Below, piece after piece: positions 43,938 through 52,533 of a stretch of 64,000 nt of DNA. The translations under genes and the position numbers were made by a program. Numbering within the stretch: the stretch's first letter is position 1; the number at the start of each line of letters is the position of its first letter. Source of the stretch: JBCCTX01 sp965263105 (GTDB lineage Bacteria > Bacteroidota > Bacteroidia > J057); assembly GCA_965263105.1 (NCBI GenBank), contig CBDHGL010000002.1, positions 806,001-870,000 of the forward strand, given 5' to 3'. The notes below the pieces were generated by a model. That model had not been told where the DNA came from, searched no databases, and worked only from the letters and a program-made list of their open reading frames with translations.

Positions 43938-46900
43938 TTATTTGCTTTCCAAAACTTCAATTCCATTCCAATTTTCTGGAACACCTTCTGTTAAAAGAAA
44001 GAGGGTCTTATCCTTCATCTTAAGACAGGGAATATCCTGGGGGTCCTTAGACAAAACTTCATTAAAGGCGTCAATGGCGTCGTATAACTCCTGGTTAAAG
44101 TAACATTTTAGGCCTTTTTCAAAAGTAGCGAGCGTTTGCTGTTTGAGGATTCTCTGGGGTTCGGGCCAAACGTCTAGCGATTCATAAATCGCCACGGAAC
44201 TTTGCTTCCCTTTCAGCTGAAACTGGCCCAGATAGCGATAAGCAAAATCATCTGGCCTTTTCATTCGCAGCAAGGTCTCTCCACTAAAGAGCACAGGAGC
44301 ACCAAAGTACTTTGTCAGGCCCTCAATCCGAGAAGCTGTATTTACTGCATCGGAAATGGTTGCTGCATCATTGCGCTCTTCATCCCCAATGATTCCCATT
44401 ACCAGCGGCCCCGTATGGATTCCCATTCCCACTTTGATGGGAGCCCTTCCTTTGTTCCCTCCTTCCTGATTGAGTTGGGTAATCGCCTTCTGCATTTCTA
44501 TTGCGGCCTCTAGGGCTTCATCTACCTTCTCGGGAAATAAAGCTACAATTCCATCTCCTAGATAATCACTTACAAAGCCCGCCTTGGTCCGGATGATCGG
44601 TCCCAGGCGATAGGCATATTCGTTGACCAGCGTAAAGGTTTCTCTGGGGGTGAGTTTCTCAGCCAAACTGGTATAATCCCGTATATCGGAAAAAAAGATG
44701 GTGACCTCCTTCTCAATCTGGTCCCCCAATTCCACCTCCGTGATGGCATCCCTTCCCAGGGCTCGGATAAACTCATGGGGGACAAACTTACGAGTGGCTT
44801 GATGAATTCGATGAAGGCCTATGTGCGTCTTTATTCGCGCAAGAAATTCGTCCTTTGAAAAAGGTTTGGCCAAGTAATCATTGGCCCCAGTATCCAATCC
44901 CCTGACTAGATCTGAAACCTGATTTTTAGCAGTCAGCATGAGAACTGGAAGCTCTGAAGCCAAATAGATTTTTCGGATTTCTTGGCACAATTCATAGCCA
45001 GACATACGGGGCATCATTACGTCGAGCAATACCAAATCGTAAGAAGGGTTTTCCTGGATCATTTTCAAGGCCTCCCTTCCATTCATGGCAGAATCCAATT
45101 GATAGGCATCCCCCTCAAGGTAATTTTGTAGTACAGTGTGGTTTATCGGTTCGTCATCCACTATAAGGATTCGGATAGATCGGTTCTTAGCCCCTACTCC
45201 CATAGGTGCCTTTTCGCGCCTAGACACTTCCATTTCTTTTGGAACACCCCTGGTAATTCCCCTTGGAATATTGCCAGAAAGTTGGCCACCCGAATGGGCT
45301 ATTGTTCCCACAGGGTCGAGTGTAAGGGTGCTCAATTCCGACTGAGCCAGGGGAAGGGTAAAATAAAAGGTAGAGCCGACCTCAAGCTCGGAGTCTACCC
45401 ACAACTCCCCCCCGTGTTGTCTGATTAAGGATTGGGAAATGCTCAAGCCCAGGCCCGTTCCTGCAAACTCTCTGGAGATGGACCCATCTCCCTGCTCAAA
45501 CTCCTGAAAAATAAGCTCGCGTTTGCTTTCCGGAATGCCTATGCCGGTATCGCGGACGAAGAGGGTTAATAGTCCACGGTCCACAGACGACAGGTTAGTT
45601 TCAGATGAAATAGTGAATCTGTGGGCCGTGGACTGTGGACTATCGACTAAAACCCCTACGGTAATCTTCCCCGACTCTGTAAACTTGAGGGCATTGCCCA
45701 CCAAATTGAATAGTACCTGCTGGATACGGTTCTCATCAGCTAATACAAGGGGCGCCTCTGGGTCTACGGCATTTTCCAGGACTATTTCCTTGCCTTGGAC
45801 CAGGGGCTCACAGGTTTTAAGGACCAGGTCCACCAGGGGATTCAAATCCAAGGCCATTAGGTTGAGGGCCAGGTCTTTGTTCTTGATGCGGGAAAAATCC
45901 AGGAGGTCATTGACCAGGGAGGACAGGCGTTTGCCAGAAGCAACCAGCATGCCCAGGTTATTCTGTTGATCGGTATCATCTACTTTCTCTTGCAGGGTTT
46001 CCGCCAGGCCGATGATTCCGTGCAAGGGCGTTCTAAGCTCATGGGAGGTATTGGCCAAAAATTGGTCCTTTAGGCGATCAATTTGTTTCATTCGTTCCAA
46101 TTGCTCTCGTTCCCTGTTCAACTCCCGCTCCTGCTCTTGCTTTTGTTGTCTTACCCTGTACCAGGCGAAGCCAATTAAGGCCAAAGTGAGCACAAACAAG
46201 GCAGCCCCCAAGGTAAGCTGTCGAGACTGGCGCTCCTCCTCCAACTCTGCGCGTTGGATGGCCTTATCTCTTTCTAGTTGAGCAATCTCGGCCTGCTTCT
46301 TTTCGAAGTCAAAACGAGTCTCCAGCTCTTTATCTTTTTTAATCTTGGCTTCCGTTATGAGGCTATCATTCACCCGCGTAAAGATCTGCTGAAATTCATA
46401 GGCCATCCGGTAATTACCTAACTCTGAATAGCTTTCTGCTAAAGCTTTAGCCACTTTTCGCTGTTGGGGATAAGAACCAATTTCTTCTGCCAGATTCATG
46501 CTCTTTTGCAGAGGTATTAGGGCTTTCTGGGCTTGCCCCATTCTTTGGAAGGTTTCTCCCTTTAAAAATAAGATGCCCGAGAGACCATCCTTGGTCTTGA
46601 GGCGTGTTCGGATTTCTACGCACTCTTCAATTACTTCAAAGGCTTTATCGTACTGCTCCTGTAATTGAAAGAGCTTAGCCTTGTTCCACAAAGAGTTGGA
46701 ATAGGCCCGATCATTGCCAATTTCCTTTTTGATGACCAGGCTTTCATCGAATAGAAGCAGGGCTGTATCATACCTTTGTTCCCACATGTACAATTCCCCC
46801 AATACATTCAGGCAATTGCCAATGTTTCTCTTGAAATCAATCTCTCGGGCCATTTTCAAGCTTTTCAAAAAGCTCTCTTTAGCCTGCTCATTTTCCCCTC

Positions 46901-47684
46901 TTGCTTGATATATATTTCCGACATTCAAGTAATTACTTGACAGCCCTCTTTGATTGCCGATGCGTCCATCAATCTCCAGGGCTTGCTTATAGTGCAGAAT
47001 GGAGGAATCCAACAATCCTTGTCGCCGAAAATTTATCCCCAAATTTCCTAGAGCCGCAGCTTCTGCGGCGGGGATTCCTTCCCTTTGGGCCAATTCCCTC
47101 TGCGTTTTAAAATGCAGTTTGGATTCCTCAAACTGATTTTGAAAGGCGAACATGAGCCCTTTGGCATTGAATAGCCAGACCAGGCCCCCTTTATCCTCGG
47201 GACTTGGATTCTCTAGTGAGTTAAATAAAATCTGGGCCTCATTGAGCAAGCTATCCGCTTCATCCAAGCGGTATTGGAAGACGCGCTCTTCTCCCAGTTT
47301 AAAGATTGACCAGGCTTGGAGGCGGGGGTTCTCTTCTTCCTTGCCAATGGCTAAGCTGGTGTGTAAATATTTGTCTGTGCTATCCCGCTGGCCCAGATCG
47401 GAATAGACGCTCCCCATCCTTAAATAGGCAAAACCCAGGCCTTCCTCATAGCTAATTTTCTGAGCCAGGCTTGCGGATTCTTGGGCATAGGCCAAGGCTT
47501 GTTCTCTATCTTGGCGCCTTAGCTTATGGGCGAGAAGATTCAGCGCATCTACGCGTTCTTCATTCTCTACCATGTTTTCTACAAGGGATTTGAGGCTATC
47601 GATTTCTGATACTTCTTGTGCGTGGGCTAAGAGGCAGAAATACAGTACCCAGCAAACTGAGAGGGAACCTATCTGGTACTTCAT
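43938..47684 (-). CDS. Hybrid TPR sensor kinase - receiver - class III nucleotidyl cyclase
   Basis: 1248 residues. Signal peptide, TPR array (about 50-440), coiled coil, transmembrane helix (about 488-506), HisKA with the phospho-His in 'ANTSHELRTPLHG' (about 544-556), ATPase ('NLVGNALKF', 'RDTGIGIP', 'GTGLGLSI'), receiver (about 838-955, 'LIVDDEP', 'LVLLDVMMP', 'YLAKPF') and a class III cyclase (about 990-1120). The cyclase keeps the metal Asp residues ('FFSDIRDYTSL', 'LGDGIVALF') and 'ISDAVNTASRIE'. However, the usual Lys before Y-x-GDG is Asp ('GFVSDYLGDG'), so base specificity is uncertain. A TPR-like tail ends the protein. An in-frame palindromic repeat occupies about residues 679-705. 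Input is periplasmic, output cyclic nucleotide. Confidence 0.92.
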   Translation of the reverse strand: MKYQIGSLSVCWVLYFCLLAHAQEVSEIDSLKSLVENMVENEERVDALNLLAHKLRRQDREQALAYAQESASLAQKISYEEGLGFAYLRMGSVYSDLGQRDSTDKYLHTSLAIGKEEENPRLQAWSIFKLGEERVFQYRLDEADSLLNEAQILFNSLENPSPEDKGGLVWLFNAKGLMFAFQNQFEESKLHFKTQRELAQREGIPAAEAAALGNLGINFRRQGLLDSSILHYKQALEIDGRIGNQRGLSSNYLNVGNIYQARGENEQAKESFLKSLKMAREIDFKRNIGNCLNVLGELYMWEQRYDTALLLFDESLVIKKEIGNDRAYSNSLWNKAKLFQLQEQYDKAFEVIEECVEIRTRLKTKDGLSGILFLKGETFQRMGQAQKALIPLQKSMNLAEEIGSYPQQRKVAKALAESYSELGNYRMAYEFQQIFTRVNDSLITEAKIKKDKELETRFDFEKKQAEIAQLERDKAIQRAELEEERQSRQLTLGAALFVLTLALIGFAWYRVRQQKQEQERELNREREQLERMKQIDRLKDQFLANTSHELRTPLHGIIGLAETLQEKVDDTDQQNNLGMLVASGKRLSSLVNDLLDFSRIKNKDLALNLMALDLNPLVDLVLKTCEPLVQGKEIVLENAVDPEAPLVLADENRIQQVLFNLVGNALKFTESGKITVGVLVDSPQSTAHRFTISSETNLSSVDRGLLTLFVRDTGIGIPESKRELIFQEFEQGDGSISREFAGTGLGLSISQSLIRQHGGELWVDSELEVGSTFYFTLPLAQSELSTLTLDPVGTIAHSGGQLSGNIPRGITRGVPKEMEVSRREKAPMGVGAKNRSIRILIVDDEPINHTVLQNYLEGDAYQLDSAMNGREALKMIQENPSYDLVLLDVMMPRMSGYELCQEIRKIYLASELPVLMLTAKNQVSDLVRGLDTGANDYLAKPFSKDEFLARIKTHIGLHRIHQATRKFVPHEFIRALGRDAITEVELGDQIEKEVTIFFSDIRDYTSLAEKLTPRETFTLVNEYAYRLGPIIRTKAGFVSDYLGDGIVALFPEKVDEALEAAIEMQKAITQLNQEGGNKGRAPIKVGMGIHTGPLVMGIIGDEERNDAATISDAVNTASRIEGLTKYFGAPVLFSGETLLRMKRPDDFAYRYLGQFQLKGKQSSVAIYESLDVWPEPQRILKQQTLATFEKGLKCYFNQELYDAIDAFNEVLSKDPQDIPCLKMKDKTLFLLTEGVPENWNGIEVLESK
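45570..45649. repeat. Interspersed palindromic repeat, copy D, inside a coding sequence
   Basis: Left arm TAGTCCACGGTCCACAGAC (45570-45588). The right arm (45619-45649) reads TAGTCGATAGTCCACAGTCC on the other strand. 80 nt in all, lying wholly within the kinase-cyclase gene and read without a stop. It encodes the stretch around 'VLVDSPQSTAHRF...SSVDRG', between the N box and G1 box of the ATPase domain, where related kinases have a short loop. Confidence 0.75.
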
Positions 47685-47787
47685 GGGTTTGGATGCTTGT
47701 CCTACCCAATATAACTATTTCCCACCAAGACCCAACCCACGGATTAGGGGAAAGGAACGTTATAGGGGAAATTTAAATGCAAAACCC

Positions 47788-49719
47788 ATGAATTTTCCTA
47801 TTAAGCCCATAAGCTCTTTGTGTTTCTCTCTCCTCTTCCTCCTTACGCCCAATTTTTCCACAGGGCAAATTCGGGAAATGAACTCCCAAATAGAGGCCGT
47901 TACGGTCTTCCTTTCTGGTGCACAGATTACCCGAAAAGCTTCTACGCAACTTCCTTCGGGAGAAACGACCTTAAAACTCTCTGCTCTCTCTCCCTATATG
48001 GATAAGAAAAGCCTACGGGTGGAAGGAGATGGGCCCTTTACCATCCTTTCAGTATCCCATCAATTAAACTACCTGGATAGCCTGGAAAGAAGGAAAGAAT
48101 TAACGCTGCTTCAAAATCGAAGGGCACAGTTAATTGAGGACTCTACCCGGATATGTGCCATGCGCAGGGTATTCGAGCTGGAAGAACAGATGCTGCTGAA
48201 AAATCAAGCATTGAAGGGAGAGCAAAATAGCCTGGATGTGGCTACCTTGGAAGCCGCGCTTAGTTTCCATCGTAAGCAAATGACAGAGGTCTTATTGCAA
48301 CAAAATACCTATACAAAGGAATTGGAGGAAATCCGAAAACTACTGATGAAAGTAGACAAGCAACTGAGCGGATTAAAGGAAGAGAAAGATGAACCCAGCA
48401 GTGAAATCTTGGTGAAAGTAAATGCGGCTGATGCTACTACTGCTAATTTCTCAATTACCTATATCGTATCCAAGGCAGGTTGGTTTTCTCGCTATGACGT
48501 CCGTGCAGATGATATCAGTGAGCCGCTCAACCTTCATCACAAGGCTCAGGTATTCCAACAGTGTGGAGAGGATTGGGAGCGGGTAAAGTTGACCCTCTCG
48601 TCGGGGAATCCTTCCGAAGGGGGGAATGCACCGACCCTTGGGACCTGGTTATTGGATGGCCCTTCAACCTCATATTATGTTCCCTATGAAGATAATCGCT
48701 CCTATCCCTCAGCCGCTTCTTTGGGTATAACGGAGATTTCGGGACAGGTCTATGATGAAGGAGGCAAAGCGATTCAGGGAGTTGTCGTATTATTTGCGGG
48801 AACTACAGTAGGAACCTTCACCGATGAGAAGGGCTCATTTAGTTTGATGACCCCTCCAGATGCTCGGAAAATCGAAGTGAATATGATAGGCTATAGAACC
48901 CAAAAACTAGGGCTACAAAAGCAACCTTATCAGGTCTTAATGGAACCCGCTGAGCTAGAATTAGAAGAGGTCATGATCACGGGCTTAGGGAGCAGGAGTT
49001 TAAATGGACAGGTCGCGGGAGTCAATGTCAGAAATGCCGATCGGTCAAAAAGGAAGGTATCCATTCGGGGCTATAGCTCTCAAAGCTTTCCCTTAGAGAC
49101 AGAGGTAGCCTTACGAGGGAATCAGCTTAGTTTTGAAATCCAGGATCCCTATTCTATCCCCAGCGATGGCAAACTGTATGAAGTAGATATTGCCCAACAC
49201 CGAATTGCTACCAAATATGAATACCTCACTATCCCCAAGTTGGATACCGATGCATTTTTGGTAGCCCGTCTCCTCAACTGGGAGGAGCTCAACCTGGTCT
49301 CTGGTGAAGCCAACCTCTTCCTGGAAGGAACCTTTCTAGGGAAATCCCTGATTAACCCCGATCAAACACGTGATACCATGAAACTATCCCTGGGAAGAGA
49401 TCGATCTGTTGGTGTCAGTCGAGATTTGAAAAAGGAATTTACAGAAAAGAAAATCGTGGGAAATAACCAAATAGAAACACAAACCTGGGAGATTCGAATT
49501 CGAAATAATAAAAAACAGGCGGTTTCTCTCAAGGTAGAGGACCAGATACCCATCAGCACTCACAATAGGATAGATGTACGGGAATTATCCCATGAAGGGG
49601 CAGAACTCGACGATGCAGGCAAGCTTACCTGGCGGCTTCAATTAGCCCCTGGAGAAACCCGTACCTTGGAGTTTAGCTATGAGGTAAAGTACCCCAAGGG
49701 GTGGAACATTAGGTTGTAG
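47788..49719 (+). CDS. DUF4139 (MuiA-like) protein with carboxypeptidase-regulatory and TonB-plug-like inserts
   Basis: I start at the ATG at 47788, where a signal peptide begins ('PISSLCFSLLFLLTPNFSTGQ'); the frame is open further upstream. 643 residues. DUF4140 N-terminal part ('EAVTVFLSGAQITRKA', 'SPYMDKKSLRVEG'), coiled coil (about 100-200), and the start of DUF4139 ('ITYIVSKAGWFSRYDVRADD', 'QQCGEDWERVKLTLSSG'). An inserted CarboxypepD_reg-like domain follows ('ISGQVYDEGGKAIQGVVVLFAG', 'SFSLMTPPDARKIEVNMIGY'), then a TonB-plug-like strip ('EEVMITGLGSRSLNGQVAGVNVRN'), then DUF4139 resumes to the end. Mucoidy-inhibitor-A-like proteins are envelope proteins of unknown function. Divergent from the kinase-cyclase gene, 103 nt apart. 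Confidence 0.85.
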   Translation: MNFPIKPISSLCFSLLFLLTPNFSTGQIREMNSQIEAVTVFLSGAQITRKASTQLPSGETTLKLSALSPYMDKKSLRVEGDGPFTILSVSHQLNYLDSLERRKELTLLQNRRAQLIEDSTRICAMRRVFELEEQMLLKNQALKGEQNSLDVATLEAALSFHRKQMTEVLLQQNTYTKELEEIRKLLMKVDKQLSGLKEEKDEPSSEILVKVNAADATTANFSITYIVSKAGWFSRYDVRADDISEPLNLHHKAQVFQQCGEDWERVKLTLSSGNPSEGGNAPTLGTWLLDGPSTSYYVPYEDNRSYPSAASLGITEISGQVYDEGGKAIQGVVVLFAGTTVGTFTDEKGSFSLMTPPDARKIEVNMIGYRTQKLGLQKQPYQVLMEPAELELEEVMITGLGSRSLNGQVAGVNVRNADRSKRKVSIRGYSSQSFPLETEVALRGNQLSFEIQDPYSIPSDGKLYEVDIAQHRIATKYEYLTIPKLDTDAFLVARLLNWEELNLVSGEANLFLEGTFLGKSLINPDQTRDTMKLSLGRDRSVGVSRDLKKEFTEKKIVGNNQIETQTWEIRIRNNKKQAVSLKVEDQIPISTHNRIDVRELSHEGAELDDAGKLTWRLQLAPGETRTLEFSYEVKYPKGWNIRL

Positions 49720-49741
49720 CAATTAAGCCATTCAAAGGTTG

Positions 49742-49749
49742 TATGTTTG
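49742..49749 (+). promoter_or_regulatory. Bacteroidota -7-like element TATGTTTG
   Basis: TATGTTTG matches the TAnnTTTG consensus 67 nt before the monooxygenase start. The nearest TTG (49714-49716) is about 5 nt too far upstream for a standard -33 box, so support is partial. Confidence 0.35.
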
Positions 49750-49816
49750 TGAAGCGTTTTAAAAAGATCAATCAAAAACCTATAATTCCTCCTATACAGA
49801 CAAACTTAAATCCCTT

Positions 49817-50122
49817 ATGATTGCAAGAATCTGGCACGGAATTACCGAAGTATTTCATTACGAAGCTTATACGGAATTCTTAAAATCCACGGCTATTCCG
49901 GATTACCAAAAAACACCTGGCTTTGTGCGACTGACTTTTTTAAGGCGCATAGAAGAGGATGTTGCCCATTTTGAGTTAATCACCTTTTGGGAAGACCTGG
50001 AAGTGATCAAAAACTTTGCAGGAGAAGATTATGAAAAAGCGAAGTACTATCCCGAAGACACAGACTTCCTCCTTGAGTTTGAGGAGAGGGTGAGGCACTT
50101 TGAGGTTTTTGCGGATGAGTAA
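49817..50122 (+). CDS. Antibiotic-biosynthesis-monooxygenase-like dimeric barrel protein
   Basis: 101 residues of the ABM ferredoxin-like fold: 'MIARIWHGITE' first strand, 'YTEFLKSTAIPDYQKTPGFVRLTFLRR' helix and strand, 'AHFELITFWEDLEVIKNFAGEDYEKAKYYPED' second half. Small ABM proteins act as cofactor-free oxygenases, haem-binding or stress proteins; nothing in the neighbourhood chooses between them. It lies 14 nt before the DUF1801/YdeI gene, so they are probably co-transcribed. Confidence 0.82.
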   Translation: MIARIWHGITEVFHYEAYTEFLKSTAIPDYQKTPGFVRLTFLRRIEEDVAHFELITFWEDLEVIKNFAGEDYEKAKYYPEDTDFLLEFEERVRHFEVFADE

Positions 50123-50136
50123 AAAAGCGTTTAGCT

Positions 50137-50757
50137 ATGAATCCCCAGATCGATTTATATCTCTCTGAAGGCTGTGGGCGCTGTCCATTAGGAGGCACTC
50201 CTGATTGCAAGGTCCATTTATGGACAGAAGAACTGGTAGAATTGAGGAGAATCTTGTTAGAATGTGGATTAACTGAAGAATTGAAGTGGAGCGTGCCATG
50301 CTATACGCTTAGAGGAAAGAATATAGCCCTGTTGAGTGCCTTCAAAGATTATGCTGCTGTCAGTTTTTTCAAAGGAGCCTTGCTAAAAGATCCGCATAAT
50401 ATGCTCACCAGCCCCGGGAAAAACTCCCAGTCAGATCGTCGTCTTCAATTTACCGCTGTCAAAATCATCTTAGAACAAGAAAAAATCATTAAAGGCTATA
50501 TCCAGAATGCCATTGAGGTGGAAAAAGCAGGTTTAAAGGTCTCTTTCAAAAAGAATCCAGAACCCATGCCAGAAGAATTGGAGGAGATATTATCAAAAAA
50601 TCCAGATTTGAAAGCCGCCTTTGAAGCCCTCTCTCCTGGTAGGCAACGAGGATATATTCTCTATTTTTCCGCCCCCAAGCAAGCCAAAACACGCTATTCG
50701 AGAATTGAGAAGTATACGTCCAAGATACTCGCTGGGAAGGGCTTTCACGAACGGTGA
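50137..50757 (+). CDS. YdeI/OmdA-like protein with DUF1801 domain
   Basis: 206 residues. The N-terminal two thirds are a DUF1801 fold ('LRRILLECGLTEELKWSVPCYTLRGKNIALLSAFKDYAAVSFFKGALL'-type segment with its Pro-Cys-Tyr core). The C-terminal part is the OmdA/YdeI helical tail ('LKAAFEALSPGRQRGYILYFSAPKQAKTRYSRIEKYTSKILAGKG'). An N-terminal Cys cluster (Cys at about 13, 16 and 24) is extra and might bind metal. YdeI proteins are linked to cationic-peptide tolerance in other bacteria, but the mechanism is unknown. Its 3' end abuts repeat copy E. Confidence 0.85.
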   Translation: MNPQIDLYLSEGCGRCPLGGTPDCKVHLWTEELVELRRILLECGLTEELKWSVPCYTLRGKNIALLSAFKDYAAVSFFKGALLKDPHNMLTSPGKNSQSDRRLQFTAVKIILEQEKIIKGYIQNAIEVEKAGLKVSFKKNPEPMPEELEEILSKNPDLKAAFEALSPGRQRGYILYFSAPKQAKTRYSRIEKYTSKILAGKGFHER

Positions 50758-50763
50758 GGAGTG

Positions 50764-50850
50764 GGTCGGTAGTCCGTAGTCTATGGGCAGTGGTAAGAAC
50801 ACGTGATAGTCCTCACAAAAAGATTCTATCGACCATGGACCACCGACTAA
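50764..50850. repeat. Interspersed palindromic repeat, copy E
   Basis: Left arm GTCGGTAGTCCGTAGTC starting at 50766. The right arm (50825-50849) reads TAGTCGGTGGTCCATGGTCG on the other strand. About 87 nt, the most diverged copy, filling the gap between two convergent genes as copy A does. May act as a bidirectional terminator. Confidence 0.6.
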
Positions 50851-50859
50851 CATACCCTT

Positions 50860-52236
50860 CTACATCTCCCATCCCTCTCTCACGGGCTCTTGAATCAGTT
50901 TATCTGCCGCTGGTAACCCCTTGGCCTTCATTTTCTCTGCATCCCAATAGATTTTTTGTCCTTTCAAGCGGAGAGAAAGTACTCCCAATAGGGTGATCTC
51001 CGTCAAGTGTGCCCCATAGGCAAAATGGGAACTGGCGGCAGGCCCGCCTTTGATGGCATCGACCCAATCGCGGTGATGTCCATTAGAAGGAGCGAGAGAA
51101 TTGAGAGGAGAGGAGGGAGTTAGGCTTTCTGGGAAAACTTGTAGCCCTCCGCGGCCTCCATAGAGCATGGCCCCTTTTGCTCCGATATACATAGCCCCAC
51201 GTCGGGGAAGTTCTGTGCCTTCGGGCAGAGCCTCTGGCACATTGGGGAGCAGCCCACCAGAATACCAGGTGAGCTTGACAGGGCCTCTCCTATCTGTCGC
51301 AGGGAAATGGAAGTAGCCGATTTCTCCATAGGGAGCAATGTCCCTGTTGCTGAATCCGGCAGGATGCATGACAACCGTCTCGGGAAGCCCTAAACCCAAT
51401 CCCCAGACAGGGGCATCTAAATCATGGCAGCCGAAGTCTCCCATAGCGCCACAGCCAAAGTCCCAATAATCCCGCCAAGTGACGGGCACATAGCTATCGT
51501 GAAAAGGCCGATCGGCTCTCGGGCCTAGCCATAGGTCCCAGTTGAAACCTGCAGGGGGCTTGTGGCTTTCCTGGGGAACACCTTTCAGGCTCGCAATCCA
51601 TCGAGAGGCCGGAACCCAGGCGTGTACTTCTGAAATTTCCCCGATTACCCCTGCTTTAAGGTACTCTACCGTATTGCGGAGATTGGCCGTACTGTGTAGT
51701 TGGTTCCCCATCTGGGTAGCCAGTCCTGTTTCGTTAGCTACCTTGGCGACTTCTCGTGCTTCCCAGATATTATGGGTTAAGGGTTTTTCGCAATACACGT
51801 GCTTGCCTGCCTTCATCGCCATGAGAGAGACATAGGCGTGCGTATGATCTGGTGTTGCGCATAGGATCCCGTCCAGGCTGCTTTCCTTTTCCAGCATCTC
51901 TCGAAAATCTTCAAATATAGACACTTCTTTCCCATCGTCGTAATGAGACTCTACCATGTCTTTGATGGGGAGTCTACCGGCTCCTGTATTGTAATAGAAG
52001 GAGGATAGGTCCCAGTATTCGGCGGGGTCCGCGATGGCGGTCAGGCGTACATCCTCTAGAGGAAGCAGGGCTTTGAGGTTATTTTTCCCCCTTCCCCCCG
52101 CACCCACCAGAGCAATATTTACTTGATCGCTGGGAGCGGTATATCCGGGTCCTCCCAATACATGGCGAGGAACAATCATAAATCCGGCACCGGCCAGACT
52201 GGAAGCGTGTAAAAATTTTCGACGTGAGGTAGGCAT
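50860..52236 (-). CDS. Gfo/Idh/MocA-family oxidoreductase, Tat-exported
   Basis: I take the ATG at 52236, where the Tat signal 'PTSRRKFLHASSLAGAGFM' begins; the frame is open 17 codons further. 458 residues: NAD(P)-binding Rossmann fold with 'VNIALVGAGGRGKNNLKALL', the dehydrogenase strip 'AGKHVYCEKPLTHNIWEARE' with the catalytic-site Lys of EKP, and a C-terminal alpha/beta domain containing 'DYWDFGCGAMGDFGCHDLD'. This exported branch resembles glycoside-cleaving or sugar-oxidising enzymes of Bacteroidota and Planctomycetota (GH109-like relatives). It likely acts on carbohydrate in the periplasm. Substrate not predictable. Confidence 0.88.
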   Translation of the reverse strand: MPTSRRKFLHASSLAGAGFMIVPRHVLGGPGYTAPSDQVNIALVGAGGRGKNNLKALLPLEDVRLTAIADPAEYWDLSSFYYNTGAGRLPIKDMVESHYDDGKEVSIFEDFREMLEKESSLDGILCATPDHTHAYVSLMAMKAGKHVYCEKPLTHNIWEAREVAKVANETGLATQMGNQLHSTANLRNTVEYLKAGVIGEISEVHAWVPASRWIASLKGVPQESHKPPAGFNWDLWLGPRADRPFHDSYVPVTWRDYWDFGCGAMGDFGCHDLDAPVWGLGLGLPETVVMHPAGFSNRDIAPYGEIGYFHFPATDRRGPVKLTWYSGGLLPNVPEALPEGTELPRRGAMYIGAKGAMLYGGRGGLQVFPESLTPSSPLNSLAPSNGHHRDWVDAIKGGPAASSHFAYGAHLTEITLLGVLSLRLKGQKIYWDAEKMKAKGLPAADKLIQEPVREGWEM

Positions 52237-52533
52237 TGGGGAGTAGTTTAGAATAAGAATGATAAATGAAAAGTACGAGATAATCAAGTTGTTAGCTTAG
52301 CAATGTCATGTAGTTGAATTTACATGGTCAAAAGTTGAGGTAGAAACTAATGCGGCATTCTCTCTTAGAGGTCAATAGGTATTTTATTACAGATAGGATA
52401 AAGGAATTATTGATCTCTCACAGGACAAACCATGCAAGAATATTTCATTAATGTGTAATTTTCATTATTTTTTATAGTATTTAGGTTAATAAATATCGAT
52501 TTTTTACAATAAATATGTTAAGAATATGCATTT
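52237..52533. other. AT-rich intergenic region before the GAF-kinase/CHAT island
   Basis: A 297-nt stretch with no gene I can support. It turns sharply AT-rich from about 52290, and the coding DNA that follows keeps that composition to about 57750. The last 130 nt must hold the promoter of the two-gene island. I see no strong TAnnTTTG element or repeat. The composition step marks a likely boundary of acquired DNA. Confidence 0.5.

Noticed and set aside
45523..45969. 148-codon plus-strand frame opposite the kinase-cyclase gene
   Set aside because: Antisense shadow of a well-supported gene; its length comes from the codon pattern of the HATPase region and the palindromic repeat.
15128..50850. 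CRISPR array
   Set aside because: The repeated RGTCSAY units are palindromic, irregularly spaced over tens of kilobases, and lack regular spacers or cas genes.
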